Positions 1 through 8,769 of a stretch of DNA of 64,000 nucleotides are shown piece by piece. Made by a program: the position numbers and the translations under genes. Position 1 is the stretch's first letter; the number at the start of each line of letters is the position of its first letter. The notes beneath the pieces were generated by a model. It had not been told where the DNA came from. It ran no database searches and saw only the letters and a list, made by a program, of their open reading frames with translations. The stretch comes from Mucilaginibacter sp. JRF (GTDB lineage: Bacteria; Bacteroidota; Bacteroidia; Sphingobacteriales; Sphingobacteriaceae), in NCBI RefSeq assembly GCF_015223065.1, contig NZ_JADFBY010000001.1, positions 1,054,001-1,118,000 of the forward strand, read 5' to 3'.

Positions 1-2
1 GT

Positions 3-1058
3 ATGGCAAGTTGCGATGAAGAAGGATGCAAGGTTGCAATCAATGGCAAATGCATAAATAATTTACCTTTAGATACCTGCCCACATTATAATTTTGACGA
101 GCCCAATAGTAATGAATTAAATAGCCAGACTATTGAAAGTGATGTTACCAATGAAACCGAGTTGCCGCCAATTGACAAAGTGGTAAATAAATTTCTTGAA
201 GATGTGGTAGATGTTTATTCTGGTAAAGCATTGGAATTATACGATGTTAACCAAATTTCTCTTTCGGGAGTTACGAAGTTAATTATGTTAGCCGGTATGC
301 CCGATGCGGGAAAAACTACATTGATATTAAGTTTGATGCATTTGTTTCAAACCCAACCGTTCTTTTCGGATTTTATTTTTGCTGGAAGTAAAACACTTTT
401 GGATTTTGAGGAAAAGGCCCATCCTTCTAAAATTGATTCTGACAATGATGAGCCTGAAACTAATCGTACTCCCGATATACCACCACAATTCTTACATATT
501 AAGCTTCAGAATACGAAGTCTCTTAAGACAAGTAATGTATTATTTACTGATATTTCAGGCGAAAAATTTAGAGCTATCAAAGACTCTACCGAAACAGCCA
601 AAAAATTTAAGTTAGCACTTCGTGCAGATAGTTTCGTGCTATTTTTCGACACCAAAAGAGTTACATCTTTTGAAGAAAGAGCAAGTTCAAAAACATCGGC
701 TTTAGGAATATTAAGAAGTTTAACTGAAGCACAAACTTTATTGCCTCACACCAAAATTCAAATTGTTTTCTCTCGTTGGGATTTATTTTCTAATGATGAA
801 GATGAAGCATTACATAACGAGTTCATTAGCCTTTTAAAGAACGATATCGAGAAATTACTTAAAAGCAATTATAACTTGTCTTATTTTGAAGTAGCCGCGC
901 GACCTTCACTCGGTGAGTACGAGTTTGGATATGGAATAGAAGATTTGTTAAAGGCTTGGTTTGAAAGCGATATGTCTGTGAAAATAAATGAACCCTTGAG
1001 GAAATCTGTAGAATTAGATTCTTCAAGACAATTTTTAAATTATCAATTTGTTCAGTAG
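3..1058 (+). CDS. TRAFAC-type GTPase with N-terminal Cys cluster
   Basis: I see a P-loop GTPase-like protein of 351 residues. A short N-terminal region has four cysteines (C4, C9, C17, C26) spaced like a small zinc-binding module. The Walker A motif GMPDAGKTT lies at residues 98-106, a DxSGE switch-type motif follows in the middle (TDISGEKF), and SRWD replaces the usual NKxD base-specificity motif. This matches the first GTPase of GTPase/GAP1 gene sets that comparative genomics has placed among NTP-dependent conflict systems (established knowledge, recalled). The gene stops 3 bp before the second GTPase, so the two are probably co-transcribed with GAP1. The start codon is only 2 bases into the window, but the Cys cluster right after it argues that the N terminus is complete. 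The substrate or target is unknown. Confidence 0.75.
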   Translation: MASCDEEGCKVAINGKCINNLPLDTCPHYNFDEPNSNELNSQTIESDVTNETELPPIDKVVNKFLEDVVDVYSGKALELYDVNQISLSGVTKLIMLAGMPDAGKTTLILSLMHLFQTQPFFSDFIFAGSKTLLDFEEKAHPSKIDSDNDEPETNRTPDIPPQFLHIKLQNTKSLKTSNVLFTDISGEKFRAIKDSTETAKKFKLALRADSFVLFFDTKRVTSFEERASSKTSALGILRSLTEAQTLLPHTKIQIVFSRWDLFSNDEDEALHNEFISLLKNDIEKLLKSNYNLSYFEVAARPSLGEYEFGYGIEDLLKAWFESDMSVKINEPLRKSVELDSSRQFLNYQFVQ

Positions 1059-1061
1059 TAT

Positions 1062-2048
1062 ATGGGATACACAGGTAATATGCGATGCATGTTTATGGGA
1101 TTGCCAAATTCAGGTAAATCCTCTTTTATTGGAGCTTTTTGGCATGTTGTTGATTCTGGAGAAATCGAAGATTCCTATACGGTAGATGTTCAACCTAATG
1201 ACAGAGAATATTTAAATGAGTTACGCGATAGCTTTTTAGGCTGCAAGGCTCCTGAACGCACCAAAACCGAATTTGTAAAACAAATCGATTTAGACGTTAA
1301 AGACAATTCCACTGGTAATAAAGCGACTTTTACATTTCCTGATTTATCAGGAGAAACTTTTGAATCGCAATTTGAATATAGAAAAATCACCAAAACCTAC
1401 TTGGCTGATATTGAAGAATGTGATTCAATAATACTATTTGTCAATCCAGAATTCTTGAAGAAGCCCAATTTAATTACAGATGCCGATGCTATGCTTGACG
1501 AATCAGAAGGCGGCATTAGTCAGGAAGAGGCAGAGGTTGTCCAAAACGTAGAAGTAAAGGAAGAAGCCAATTTAAATACCAATCAGTCTGTAGATGAGGC
1601 ATCTGGGCAAGCGGAGGCATCCGATTTAAAGAATGATGTTAAGGAAATTGTTGAATGGACGCCAAAAATGTGTCAATCACAAGTTATGCTTGTTGATTTA
1701 CTTCAAATTATTGAAAATAAGTTGATAAAACCTTGTAAGATCAGTATCGTGATTTCTGCATGGGATTTAATTCTTGAAATTCCAGAAATTGTAGAGCCGC
1801 GAAAAACTCCGAAGGAATGGTTGGCAACAAACTTGCCGTTACTAAATCAGTATTTAACTGCCAATTTTGAATTCTACACGTTCAAAGTTTTTGGGATAAG
1901 TGCCCAAGGAGCAGCCTACAGCAAATTAAAAAATGGCAACAAAAAATTGCTTTCCTTTGCAAAGCAATCTGAAAGGATAAAAGTTCAAGATGGCGAATCT
2001 ATAAATAATGATATTACAATACCCTTTAAGTGGTTAATTAATGGCTGA
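1062..2048 (+). CDS. Second TRAFAC-type GTPase of the GAP1 system
   Basis: This 328-residue P-loop GTPase has Walker A GLPNSGKSS at residues 13-21, a switch-type DLSGE motif (FPDLSGETF), and SAWD in the position of NKxD. It lacks the N-terminal Cys cluster of its upstream neighbour. An acidic, low-complexity insert (about residues 145-200) separates the switch region from the SAWD strand. The stop codon overlaps the start of GAP1 by 8 bp, so translation is probably coupled. The paired-GTPase arrangement with GAP1 is a known gene neighbourhood, and the two proteins may act as one nucleotide-dependent switch for the GAP1 partner, which is inference. Confidence 0.75.
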   Translation: MGYTGNMRCMFMGLPNSGKSSFIGAFWHVVDSGEIEDSYTVDVQPNDREYLNELRDSFLGCKAPERTKTEFVKQIDLDVKDNSTGNKATFTFPDLSGETFESQFEYRKITKTYLADIEECDSIILFVNPEFLKKPNLITDADAMLDESEGGISQEEAEVVQNVEVKEEANLNTNQSVDEASGQAEASDLKNDVKEIVEWTPKMCQSQVMLVDLLQIIENKLIKPCKISIVISAWDLILEIPEIVEPRKTPKEWLATNLPLLNQYLTANFEFYTFKVFGISAQGAAYSKLKNGNKKLLSFAKQSERIKVQDGESINNDITIPFKWLING

Positions 2049-2604
2049 AAATCCGATTTTCCTTAATCAAGTTCTGCATGGATATCGTGATGGCCATACC
2101 TTACTCGCTTCCTCAATAAATTTACCACCCGAAGCAAAAAGGTTAATGCTTCCTATATCAGATTTATCAGGTGGGCGAATCATAAGAGGTTTTGATGAAT
2201 ATATTACCGGATACCCACTTAAACATATTCATTCATACGCATTAGCCAAAACTTGGTATGCTGGTGAAATGAAGCGACCAGGATGTGTTTGGACACAGAC
2301 TTTATTAATTGATTTTGATGACCTGCCGCGAATTAACGATATCCAGTCATTACTTGCGCTTTTTGAGCGACCATCAGAGTCTGATCCAGTGTTTTCAAAT
2401 TATAACCAAAAACTGATCGCTCAAAATATTGATACACCGATTCTCGAAAACTCATATAATTATCAATTTTCATTGGATTTTCAAGATGTGGTTATTTATA
2501 ACTTATATGAATATCCCGATTCGTCAATACTTTTAGGGGCCACCGAAAGCTATTTCTTTGAAGATTTATTTCTCAAAATTGGATGCAACAATGGCCACGT
2601 TTAA
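2041..2604 (+). CDS. GAP1 N-terminal part (frame-disrupted)
   Basis: This 187-residue ORF encodes the N-terminal domain of a GTPase-associated protein 1 (GAP1-N1). The hallmark is the motif HGYRDGH at residues 13-19, followed by SDLSGGR further on. It ends prematurely: the last residues after LFLK are out of frame, and the family sequence (WPRLKRNFSFCTGA) continues in the next frame from about 2574. GAP1 proteins bridge paired GTPases and effectors in predicted conflict systems, and the molecular role is not established. The start ATG overlaps the end of the GTPase gene. Read as one gene with the next ORF, the product would be about 680 residues. It may be a true pseudogene, a sequencing error in the A-tract at 2575-2578, or recoding. 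Confidence 0.7.
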   Translation: MAENPIFLNQVLHGYRDGHTLLASSINLPPEAKRLMLPISDLSGGRIIRGFDEYITGYPLKHIHSYALAKTWYAGEMKRPGCVWTQTLLIDFDDLPRINDIQSLLALFERPSESDPVFSNYNQKLIAQNIDTPILENSYNYQFSLDFQDVVIYNLYEYPDSSILLGATESYFFEDLFLKIGCNNGHV

Positions 2605-4067
2605 AGAGAAATTTTAGTTTCTGTACAGGTGCCATCGCTCCAAGAAGCTTTATGGGCAAGGCGCTTGATTTACAAGCCACCCCTATTCAATTAATTGATC
2701 CCAGTAAGACTACTGAATATAAATTTATAAATATTCGGGAGGAAAAAGACAATAACTATTCTGGGGACAGCTGGGTACAATTGGCTTCTGCGTCCTTAGA
2801 CAATCATAATGAGCAGCTCTTAAGTTTTTTCCGACTGTTCGGTTCAGACGCACAAGGAGAACGCTCTGCTTTTAAGCCATTATCAGAAGCATATCTGTTT
2901 CTGACAAAGCTTAAACCGCAATTACAAAACTGCATCCAAAAAATCTCAGAATTATTTAATGAACCTTCAAATGCTAATAGTCTCAAAACCTATTTATTGG
3001 GGAGCAAAGGAAGAAAAAGTGAAAAATATCTGCCGGTATATGATGAGCTTGCAGTTCTTTTCTATCTATCCATAACTGAATACAGTTTCTCATTTGACTA
3101 CCAGCGATTAGAATACGAAAAGCGATTTGTTGACCTTTTTTTTATGATGAAAGGCGAACAAATGGAATTGTTAAAGCAAATAATCAAGATTGGGCCTAAC
3201 ATTCAGGGTGAAGCGGCCTTGATTGCCTTAGCGAATGAACTTTCGGAAAGTAATAATTTAAATATATTATGGAAGGACAAACAGCTGTCTTTAACATTTA
3301 TTCTTTTAAATCCAATTTTGGTTTATGACAGAGAGTTTTGGAAAGTCAATTCAGATCATCATGGCGAAATAATTTATTACCTTTTACAATCGCCCGATTT
3401 GGCATGGCAATGGGATAAAATTTTGTCTATACTGATTGGATTGAAATCAAATATCGATGTAGACGATATAAACTTTGATACTTCCTACATTGTAGTTTCA
3501 ATTTTAAATTCGGTCAGTTACATTGGAGCGGGAACATTGCCAGAAAATTGGCTTCGGTATCTTAGAGCCCATGAAAAAGATGTTTTATATTGGTTAAAAA
3601 ATGTAGACTACATCGAAAATAAAACAATTGAGATTTTAGTTTCAATCCTTAATCCCAATTCATCAGCGGTCAGTCAGGCTGGGGCTGAAAAATGGATAAA
3701 TTACTTTGAGCAATTTTCTCAAATAGGATTAAATTCAGTACCGTTAGAAATACATGCATTTAGCATTGCTTTAGCGTTAAACTCAAAAAACGCCTCATTT
3801 ATTAGACTTTACAATTTTTCCCTGGAGATAGTATATTTTGCGTTAGCAAAGGAAATTTTAAGTCACAATGCCTGGCGTCGAATCGAAATTCACACTAAAC
3901 CACTTGGGTTATTTAAAGATTGGGATCGGTGCAAAAAACTCGTCAATGCTGTAGTGGATCATTTTATTGAAAATCAGTGGAATATTTACTTGGTTGCAGA
4001 CCAAATTCAAAGTCTTGACATACGAGACAGATTGATTAATAGGTACAAAAAGAAAAGTAGAAATTAG
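2583..4067 (+). CDS. GAP1 middle and C-terminal part (frame -1 to previous)
   Basis: This 494-residue ORF continues the GAP1 protein in the -1 frame relative to the preceding ORF and overlaps it by 22 bp. The first residues (QQWPRLKRNFSFCTGAIAPR) read as an internal conserved segment rather than a natural N terminus, so the ATG at 2583 is probably not a genuine start. The remainder is helix-rich with no catalytic motif that I recognise. This is expected for the scaffold-like GAP1 middle and C-terminal regions. If translated independently it would give a truncated partner protein. It is followed by about 140 bp of AT-rich spacer before a convergent Schlafen-type gene. Confidence 0.65.
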   Translation: MQQWPRLKRNFSFCTGAIAPRSFMGKALDLQATPIQLIDPSKTTEYKFINIREEKDNNYSGDSWVQLASASLDNHNEQLLSFFRLFGSDAQGERSAFKPLSEAYLFLTKLKPQLQNCIQKISELFNEPSNANSLKTYLLGSKGRKSEKYLPVYDELAVLFYLSITEYSFSFDYQRLEYEKRFVDLFFMMKGEQMELLKQIIKIGPNIQGEAALIALANELSESNNLNILWKDKQLSLTFILLNPILVYDREFWKVNSDHHGEIIYYLLQSPDLAWQWDKILSILIGLKSNIDVDDINFDTSYIVVSILNSVSYIGAGTLPENWLRYLRAHEKDVLYWLKNVDYIENKTIEILVSILNPNSSAVSQAGAEKWINYFEQFSQIGLNSVPLEIHAFSIALALNSKNASFIRLYNFSLEIVYFALAKEILSHNAWRRIEIHTKPLGLFKDWDRCKKLVNAVVDHFIENQWNIYLVADQIQSLDIRDRLINRYKKKSRN

Positions 4068-4205
4068 AAATTCCTGAAAAACTTTAAATAAGTTAGGGCA
4101 TTTAAAATAATTAAGTTACTAGTAAATACAATTTGAACCGTTTTGTGGACGAATTGATACAAATAAGCAGTTTTTTAGAAATTTGATAAATGATTGCATA
4201 GTGCA

Positions 4206-5255
4206 TTACAAGTCCCACGGGTCTAAAACTTGCAGAGTCTCGTCTTCCGAAAAACTGAATGGAAAGGTTTTTGGTCCGTCTGAGAAATCATTGCTCCGTA
4301 CAATGAGTTCAATTTTTACCTCTGCTGGCTTTGAAAAAATCAAAGTAATTTGACCGTTAAAGATATCCGTTTCTGTCCCTTTCTGTTTTACACGAAGGGC
4401 TGTATGAGTGCCTTTTTTAGGAGTAATTTCGTAGATAGAATAAGCCGCATGTTTTTTAAATTCTACATTCATATCCATGAACAAATGTGGGGGTAACATT
4501 TTTTCTGAATATTGAGTGTAAGCGAATAGGCTTTTATCACGCCTATCCTCGGCAATCTTACGTTCGACATCTAGTGTACAGTGAGCGCTAACACCGCCGT
4601 TATTATAAATTTTGGCCTCAACGTCTAGGTCGATAGAAGTATTTGATAAATTTGTCACATCAACTTGCAGATGTCTATACATAGTGCTTCTCAACTCTGA
4701 AGACTTGAATCCGCCAAGTGTTATTTTAAAATCTATTTCTTTGCTACGGTCTTTAGTGGCAAAGCGTTCAGAATATATTTTTTCAAAATCATCTCGTTTT
4801 AGTTCTCGTGTTGAAGTTCCTGTCCTAACAAACCCTGTACCGATTCGATACTGATTTCCTTTCGGCTGAGTGTCCTTATATTCTTTCTTGAATAAATATG
4901 GTCTTTTATTGTTGGTAAAGAGTCTGAAGTAAGCTAAACGATTTCCTTGGTGTATAATCTCTTTGTACTCAAAATTTATTTCAGGTTCTATATATTGATT
5001 TAAAAATTGTTGATATGATGCTTGGTCATGCAATACATCAATAGGTTTAAAACCAATTGCAATGCCATTTTTTTCTTCGGCTCCTATAATAATAAACTTA
5101 TCCTCTTTACTAAGAAGGTTTGCAAATGCGCACATATCTTTTAAAAATTCAGCTTTCTTAATATTGCCTTTTTCAATAGGATACTGCTCTATCTTAAAAT
5201 CTAATCTGGTGTTTTCACTTTCGTTTTCAATCAGATTGATGATAATTTCTTTCAT
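4206..5255 (-). CDS. AlbA_2/Schlafen-domain protein
   Basis: The first 130 or so residues of this 349-residue protein form an AlbA_2 (Schlafen AlbA-like) domain. Visible signs are the N-terminal pattern ENTRLDFK (residues 14-21), a helix with FLKDMCAFAN, and the strand FIIIGAEEKNGIAIGF. The C-terminal 170 residues look beta-rich and are not recognisable to me. Bacterial proteins of this family are often annotated as ATP-dependent DNA-binding proteins or transcription factors, and several sit in defence islands. It converges with the GAP1 cluster and stands upstream of a KAP NTPase on the same strand with a gap of about 170 bp. A defensive role is inferred from context only. Confidence 0.7.
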   Translation of the reverse strand: MKEIIINLIENESENTRLDFKIEQYPIEKGNIKKAEFLKDMCAFANLLSKEDKFIIIGAEEKNGIAIGFKPIDVLHDQASYQQFLNQYIEPEINFEYKEIIHQGNRLAYFRLFTNNKRPYLFKKEYKDTQPKGNQYRIGTGFVRTGTSTRELKRDDFEKIYSERFATKDRSKEIDFKITLGGFKSSELRSTMYRHLQVDVTNLSNTSIDLDVEAKIYNNGGVSAHCTLDVERKIAEDRRDKSLFAYTQYSEKMLPPHLFMDMNVEFKKHAAYSIYEITPKKGTHTALRVKQKGTETDIFNGQITLIFSKPAEVKIELIVRSNDFSDGPKTFPFSFSEDETLQVLDPWDL

Positions 5256-5428
5256 GCTTTTCTATTCCTAATAAATTTACAAATTTTTCACCTAAGAATT
5301 GCCAAGGCCTCCTGGTGATTGTACACGGACGGAAAACTTTAAAATTGTCTGTTTGGACGCTGTTATCAAATGGGTGGAGAGGCTATAATCATCAAAGATC
5401 TTCCGACACAGGCAAAAATTCAATGGGG

Positions 5429-7948
5429 TCAGCCGCGTTCAGGTTTATGCAATTCGGTTTTCAGGTCTATTTCCGCATACTGCTGGAAGTTTGTTTCCGC
5501 CAGTTTGTCGAACAGTTCTAAGTATTCCTTTTGTATTTCATCATCCAGCGCCGGATTCTCCGCCACCAAACTGCGGTATTCAGCTGGCGCATCAAACATC
5601 TCCATCACCTCTCTATGTATAAAAGCCTGCGAACGATCACGCATGTCTTGTTGTATGCTGAACTTCAAAAACTCCTTCGGGTCTTTATCAGCAAGATACT
5701 GTTTCATTTTATTAGCCAATGAAGGCTCGAAACGCCATTTTTCATAATATGCGCCTTTTTCATCAGCAGGAACACGATAATGCTCCCTGGCACCATAGAA
5801 CAGCCATAGCGTATCTTCGCTAAGCCCGTGCCCACTATCGGCCATTTGCGTAAAATAAGAATATTGATGAACTGTCATTTCATTAAGCGATATTACAAAA
5901 CCCTCGCCCTTTTTCTTAAGCTGGTAGAGCAGCTCATTTTCAAAAAGGAACGGCGCAATTGCAGTCCCGAACAGGTGATCGATGAACCGTTTGTAGGCAT
6001 CAACATCTTTTTTGTACAATTTATCGGTAGTGTTGTTGTGGTAATTATAAATCTTATCGACCAGTGCTTCATAGTCAAAACTAAACTTGCTTTCCTTTTG
6101 CACGTAAGTCCGTCCGAAAGCAAATATCCAGCGAATGACCTGCTCAAAATGCCGCCTGTCCTTATTGATGTCTTCCTGCATTAATCTAACCATCAATTCC
6201 TTGTGCAGCCCGTGACTGGCGCAATAGTCCATATATTCCCGCATGTGTCCCGAAGCCAATGCCGCTTTAAAATCCTTATCGGAAAGGTCACGCTGGGACA
6301 ACCTGTACCGGAAATAAATCTCGAAGTATAACGGATAGGAGATCGAGTTCTTGGAATCGGGATGATGATAAAGGCTGCCCTTGAACAATGCCATGAACAG
6401 CCCATCCAAAAGCGACACCTCTTCAGGAGATAGCCAGCCTAGTTTTTCAATATGAGTTTTAAACAAGGAAACCTCATCAGAACGCTTCGTCGATCCTTCG
6501 GCCTTCACCATCACCGGGGAATAATATTGCTGGTGGCTTGAACGCAAAGGTTGTTCGTAGAGAAAAACGTCATGCTGCACATAGAGCAGTTCGTATATAG
6601 CGGGAAACCGGAACTTGATCATTTCCAATAGCACCAGACATTCAAAATCCACTTCTTCGCCGATCAGTTTGTAAATGATCTTGAACCCATTGATAAAACG
6701 CACTACGTCTCGCCCCTGGCGTAACACACCGCTGTAGGCTTTTTCGTAGCGACTGCGGAAACCATTAGGGATCATGATATTTTCAAAGACCGCATAGTGT
6801 TCAGGCGTTACCATTTCTTTCAGACGTTCCTGTAGGGTGACGAGTAGGTCATCTTCCTCACGCTTTGGCAAAGGTATTTCTAACTGAAAAATTTTGTCGA
6901 GATAATCCAAACTACCGGCATCATTCAAGGTTTTGATCGCCCCCTGCACATAGCCCTTATCGTACCCGACAAGATAGAACACATTTGAAAAATTCGCGGT
7001 ATTACGGATGAGCTTCAGTACCTCCATAATTTCAGCCGGGTGCAAACGGTCAAGATCATCGATCGTGATCACAATCTTGCGACCAGTCGAACTGATCATT
7101 TGGTTGATCCGCTGGTACTCACCGGAACTCTGGACAGAACCCTTGTTGCCCAAAAAGCCTAGCCAGTTCAGTAGTGAAAGCGAACGTGCATCAAAGCCCG
7201 CTAACCTGCGTCCATAGCTATAAATCAGCGCCGACACGCTCAAATCAACTTCGGCAACCTTGCTGGCCAACAAATCGAAAAACTCACGCCGTATGGTTTC
7301 CGGACTGCCCGCACTCCACGGGTCAAAAGCAATCTTCAGCACGTCATTACGGCTCAATTCACCGTGTATCAAGTTTAAAAAAGAAGTCTTACCACTGCCA
7401 TATTCCCCAAGAATGCCTATTGCAAAAGACTTCTTGTTATGGGTCAACTTAACCAGTCGTGCAATTTCTTTAGCTGCAATACTTCGCCTGAAATGGTCAT
7501 CCTCCACATCCGTAACCGCATTATCCTCTATAAAGCCTTCATTGTTTGCTGTAGCACTATGGTTGCTTTCTTCTTTTAAAACATAACTTAACGGCAATAA
7601 CAGCAACAATGTAATAGCGAACAAATCCCAATAAACAAGTTCATCAAAAGTTGACAGTCTGTAAAACACCCAATAACTATTGGTGCGTTGCAACACATAA
7701 AAGACCAGGCCATACAAAACCAACCGATATAGAAAAATACGCGCCTGGCTTTTTGCTGTCCAGCATGCCAACAATAGTAAAACGGCATACAGTACCAAGT
7801 CAGTCCATATACCGGCTTCTACATCAGCGAACAGGGGCCTTACCAGTAATACATCTAGCAGACGACTCACTGGTAACCGGAAAAAGAACAATAAAGCTGC
7901 CAACAAGGAAGCAACAATGACAGGTAAAGAATAGCGGTTTAATTTCAA
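5429..7948 (-). CDS. KAP-family P-loop NTPase, membrane anchored
   Basis: This 839-residue protein starts with about four hydrophobic segments (near residues 8-24, 49-62, 72-88 and 107-124), followed by a STAND/KAP-type NTPase core. Walker A is GEYGSGKTS at 181-189 and Walker B with sensor is IVITIDDLDR near 292-301. The KAP family (Kidins220/ARMS and PifA) has membrane segments around the P-loop domain, and PifA is a phage-exclusion protein. The long C-terminal part is helical with no motif I recognise. Its position beside a GTPase/GAP1 set and a Schlafen protein suggests anti-phage or stress function, which is inference. The gene stands alone on the minus strand and its upstream spacer is long. 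Confidence 0.8.
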   Translation of the reverse strand: MKLNRYSLPVIVASLLAALLFFFRLPVSRLLDVLLVRPLFADVEAGIWTDLVLYAVLLLLACWTAKSQARIFLYRLVLYGLVFYVLQRTNSYWVFYRLSTFDELVYWDLFAITLLLLLPLSYVLKEESNHSATANNEGFIEDNAVTDVEDDHFRRSIAAKEIARLVKLTHNKKSFAIGILGEYGSGKTSFLNLIHGELSRNDVLKIAFDPWSAGSPETIRREFFDLLASKVAEVDLSVSALIYSYGRRLAGFDARSLSLLNWLGFLGNKGSVQSSGEYQRINQMISSTGRKIVITIDDLDRLHPAEIMEVLKLIRNTANFSNVFYLVGYDKGYVQGAIKTLNDAGSLDYLDKIFQLEIPLPKREEDDLLVTLQERLKEMVTPEHYAVFENIMIPNGFRSRYEKAYSGVLRQGRDVVRFINGFKIIYKLIGEEVDFECLVLLEMIKFRFPAIYELLYVQHDVFLYEQPLRSSHQQYYSPVMVKAEGSTKRSDEVSLFKTHIEKLGWLSPEEVSLLDGLFMALFKGSLYHHPDSKNSISYPLYFEIYFRYRLSQRDLSDKDFKAALASGHMREYMDYCASHGLHKELMVRLMQEDINKDRRHFEQVIRWIFAFGRTYVQKESKFSFDYEALVDKIYNYHNNTTDKLYKKDVDAYKRFIDHLFGTAIAPFLFENELLYQLKKKGEGFVISLNEMTVHQYSYFTQMADSGHGLSEDTLWLFYGAREHYRVPADEKGAYYEKWRFEPSLANKMKQYLADKDPKEFLKFSIQQDMRDRSQAFIHREVMEMFDAPAEYRSLVAENPALDDEIQKEYLELFDKLAETNFQQYAEIDLKTELHKPERG

Positions 7949-8159
7949 GTTCAGATTTTTAGCTAAAGATAAAACATCCCTTTAACCTCATCCCAAAAAA
8001 CTTTCCACATCAGTATCTCTGAGAAGGGAGTGCTGCAATATCAGGTAAGTGATGTCAGTGTATTTTCTAGGCTTACAACTGTTATCATAACTATTTTCAA
8101 TAAATTAGACTTCTGTCATTAGCGAAGCTTCCAATTTGGCGCCGCAATGCGCCGCGCGC

Positions 8160-8231
8160 AAAAAAGCCCTTCCATCAGCCTGGTCGCTGATTCTTAATGA
8201 GAAAGGGTTGCTCTTTTGGAACAACCCTTTC
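8160..8231 (-). terminator. Competing hairpins ending in a T6 tract
   Basis: Reading the minus strand, the 10-bp stem GAAAGGGTTG/CAACCCTTTC (8231-8222 with 8210-8201) is followed by a second hairpin ATCAGC/GCTGAT (8191-8174). Next comes AAGGGC and six T residues (8171-8160). The segment CCCTT of the first stem (8207-8203) can pair instead with AAGGG (8171-8167), which would build a terminator directly before the T tract. The pairings are visible. That they switch is inference. It lies just downstream of the tRNA-like remnant and could be that gene's old terminator. Confidence 0.4.
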
Positions 8232-8254
8232 GAAAATCAGACAAAAATCCTATA

Positions 8255-8318
8255 CATACACTACACCGGAATCGAACCGGTGAATAAAAGATTCTAAGTC
8301 TTTGAGCTTAAACGTCTG
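8255..8318 (-). pseudogene. tRNA-Leu(UAG)-like remnant
   Basis: On the minus strand a T arm (CACCGG TTCGATT CCGGTG, 8282-8264) and an anticodon arm (stem AAAGA/TCTTT, loop CTTAGAA, 8303-8287) are intact. The anticodon would be UAG (Leu). AGACG just upstream resembles a leucine tRNA D loop. The 5' acceptor strand complementary to GTAGTGT is absent, no D stem forms, and the long variable arm expected of tRNA-Leu is missing (only 4-5 nt). I therefore call it a degenerate copy, not a working tRNA. Confidence 0.45.
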
Positions 8319-8540
8319 TATTGAAAAATATGTTTTTTCCAACTTATATACCCGTTGCACTGAATACCTTACTGTTGAAGAAATCTATTTAGCGCATTGA
8401 GGGATAAAACCATAGATGAGCTTGTACGCATAAAATACATTATTAAAGCGATTCTTTAATTGTAGTTGAACAAACACATCAATCAAGAAACCAATAACCG
8501 CTGTAAAACACTGAAAAACAATGCATTCAAAATAATTTTT

Positions 8541-8686
8541 GGAATAATTTGTTTTATCAACATTCAAAGTTTTCCAAAAAAGGAATAATTTGTTTTAGAC
8601 ACTTAAAGTATAAAAGTACTCTTTAGAGTTCGAAATCGCATATTTAAACAAAAATCTATACTTTTAAAAAGGAACAATTTGTTTGG
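8541..8686. repeat. Three spaced 16-bp direct repeats
   Basis: GGAATAATTTGTTTTA occurs at 8541-8556 and again at 8582-8597, 41 bp apart (about four helical turns). A variant GGAACAATTTGTTTGG lies at 8671-8686, 89 bp further on. They precede the acyltransferase gene at 8770 and could be operator sites. The base AACAAATTGTT-like core is partly palindromic. No regulator gene adjoins them. Confidence 0.5.
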
Positions 8687-8769
8687 AACAATCCAAAAAT
8701 GAAACATCGTAATATTGATGTATGTGCTTATTAAAGCATATTTGCCACTCCAATAATTAACCAATTATT

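Larger units (their letters stand above)
7949..8769. other. 820-bp spacer between accessory island and acyltransferase
   Basis: No convincing protein gene is present. The one 60-codon minus-strand ORF at 8385-8567 has no family signature. The spacer holds a small GC-rich hairpin (8138-8153), competing inverted repeats (8160-8231), a tRNA-like remnant (8255-8318) and three short direct repeats (8541-8686), listed separately. The 8330-8760 part is very AT-rich. This mixture looks like an old junction between transferred and core DNA. Confidence 0.6.

Noticed and set aside
2568..2590. Programmed frameshift in GAP1
   Set aside because: No in-frame slippery heptamer or clear downstream pseudoknot is visible, so an indel is more likely.
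8255..8318. attR site of an island covering 1-8250
   Set aside because: The remnant's 3' end points to the left, so a standard tRNA-integrated element would have to lie to the right.
8385..8567. 60-codon minus-strand ORF in the 8-kb spacer
   Set aside because: It is AT-rich and has no signature or neighbour that would support a gene.
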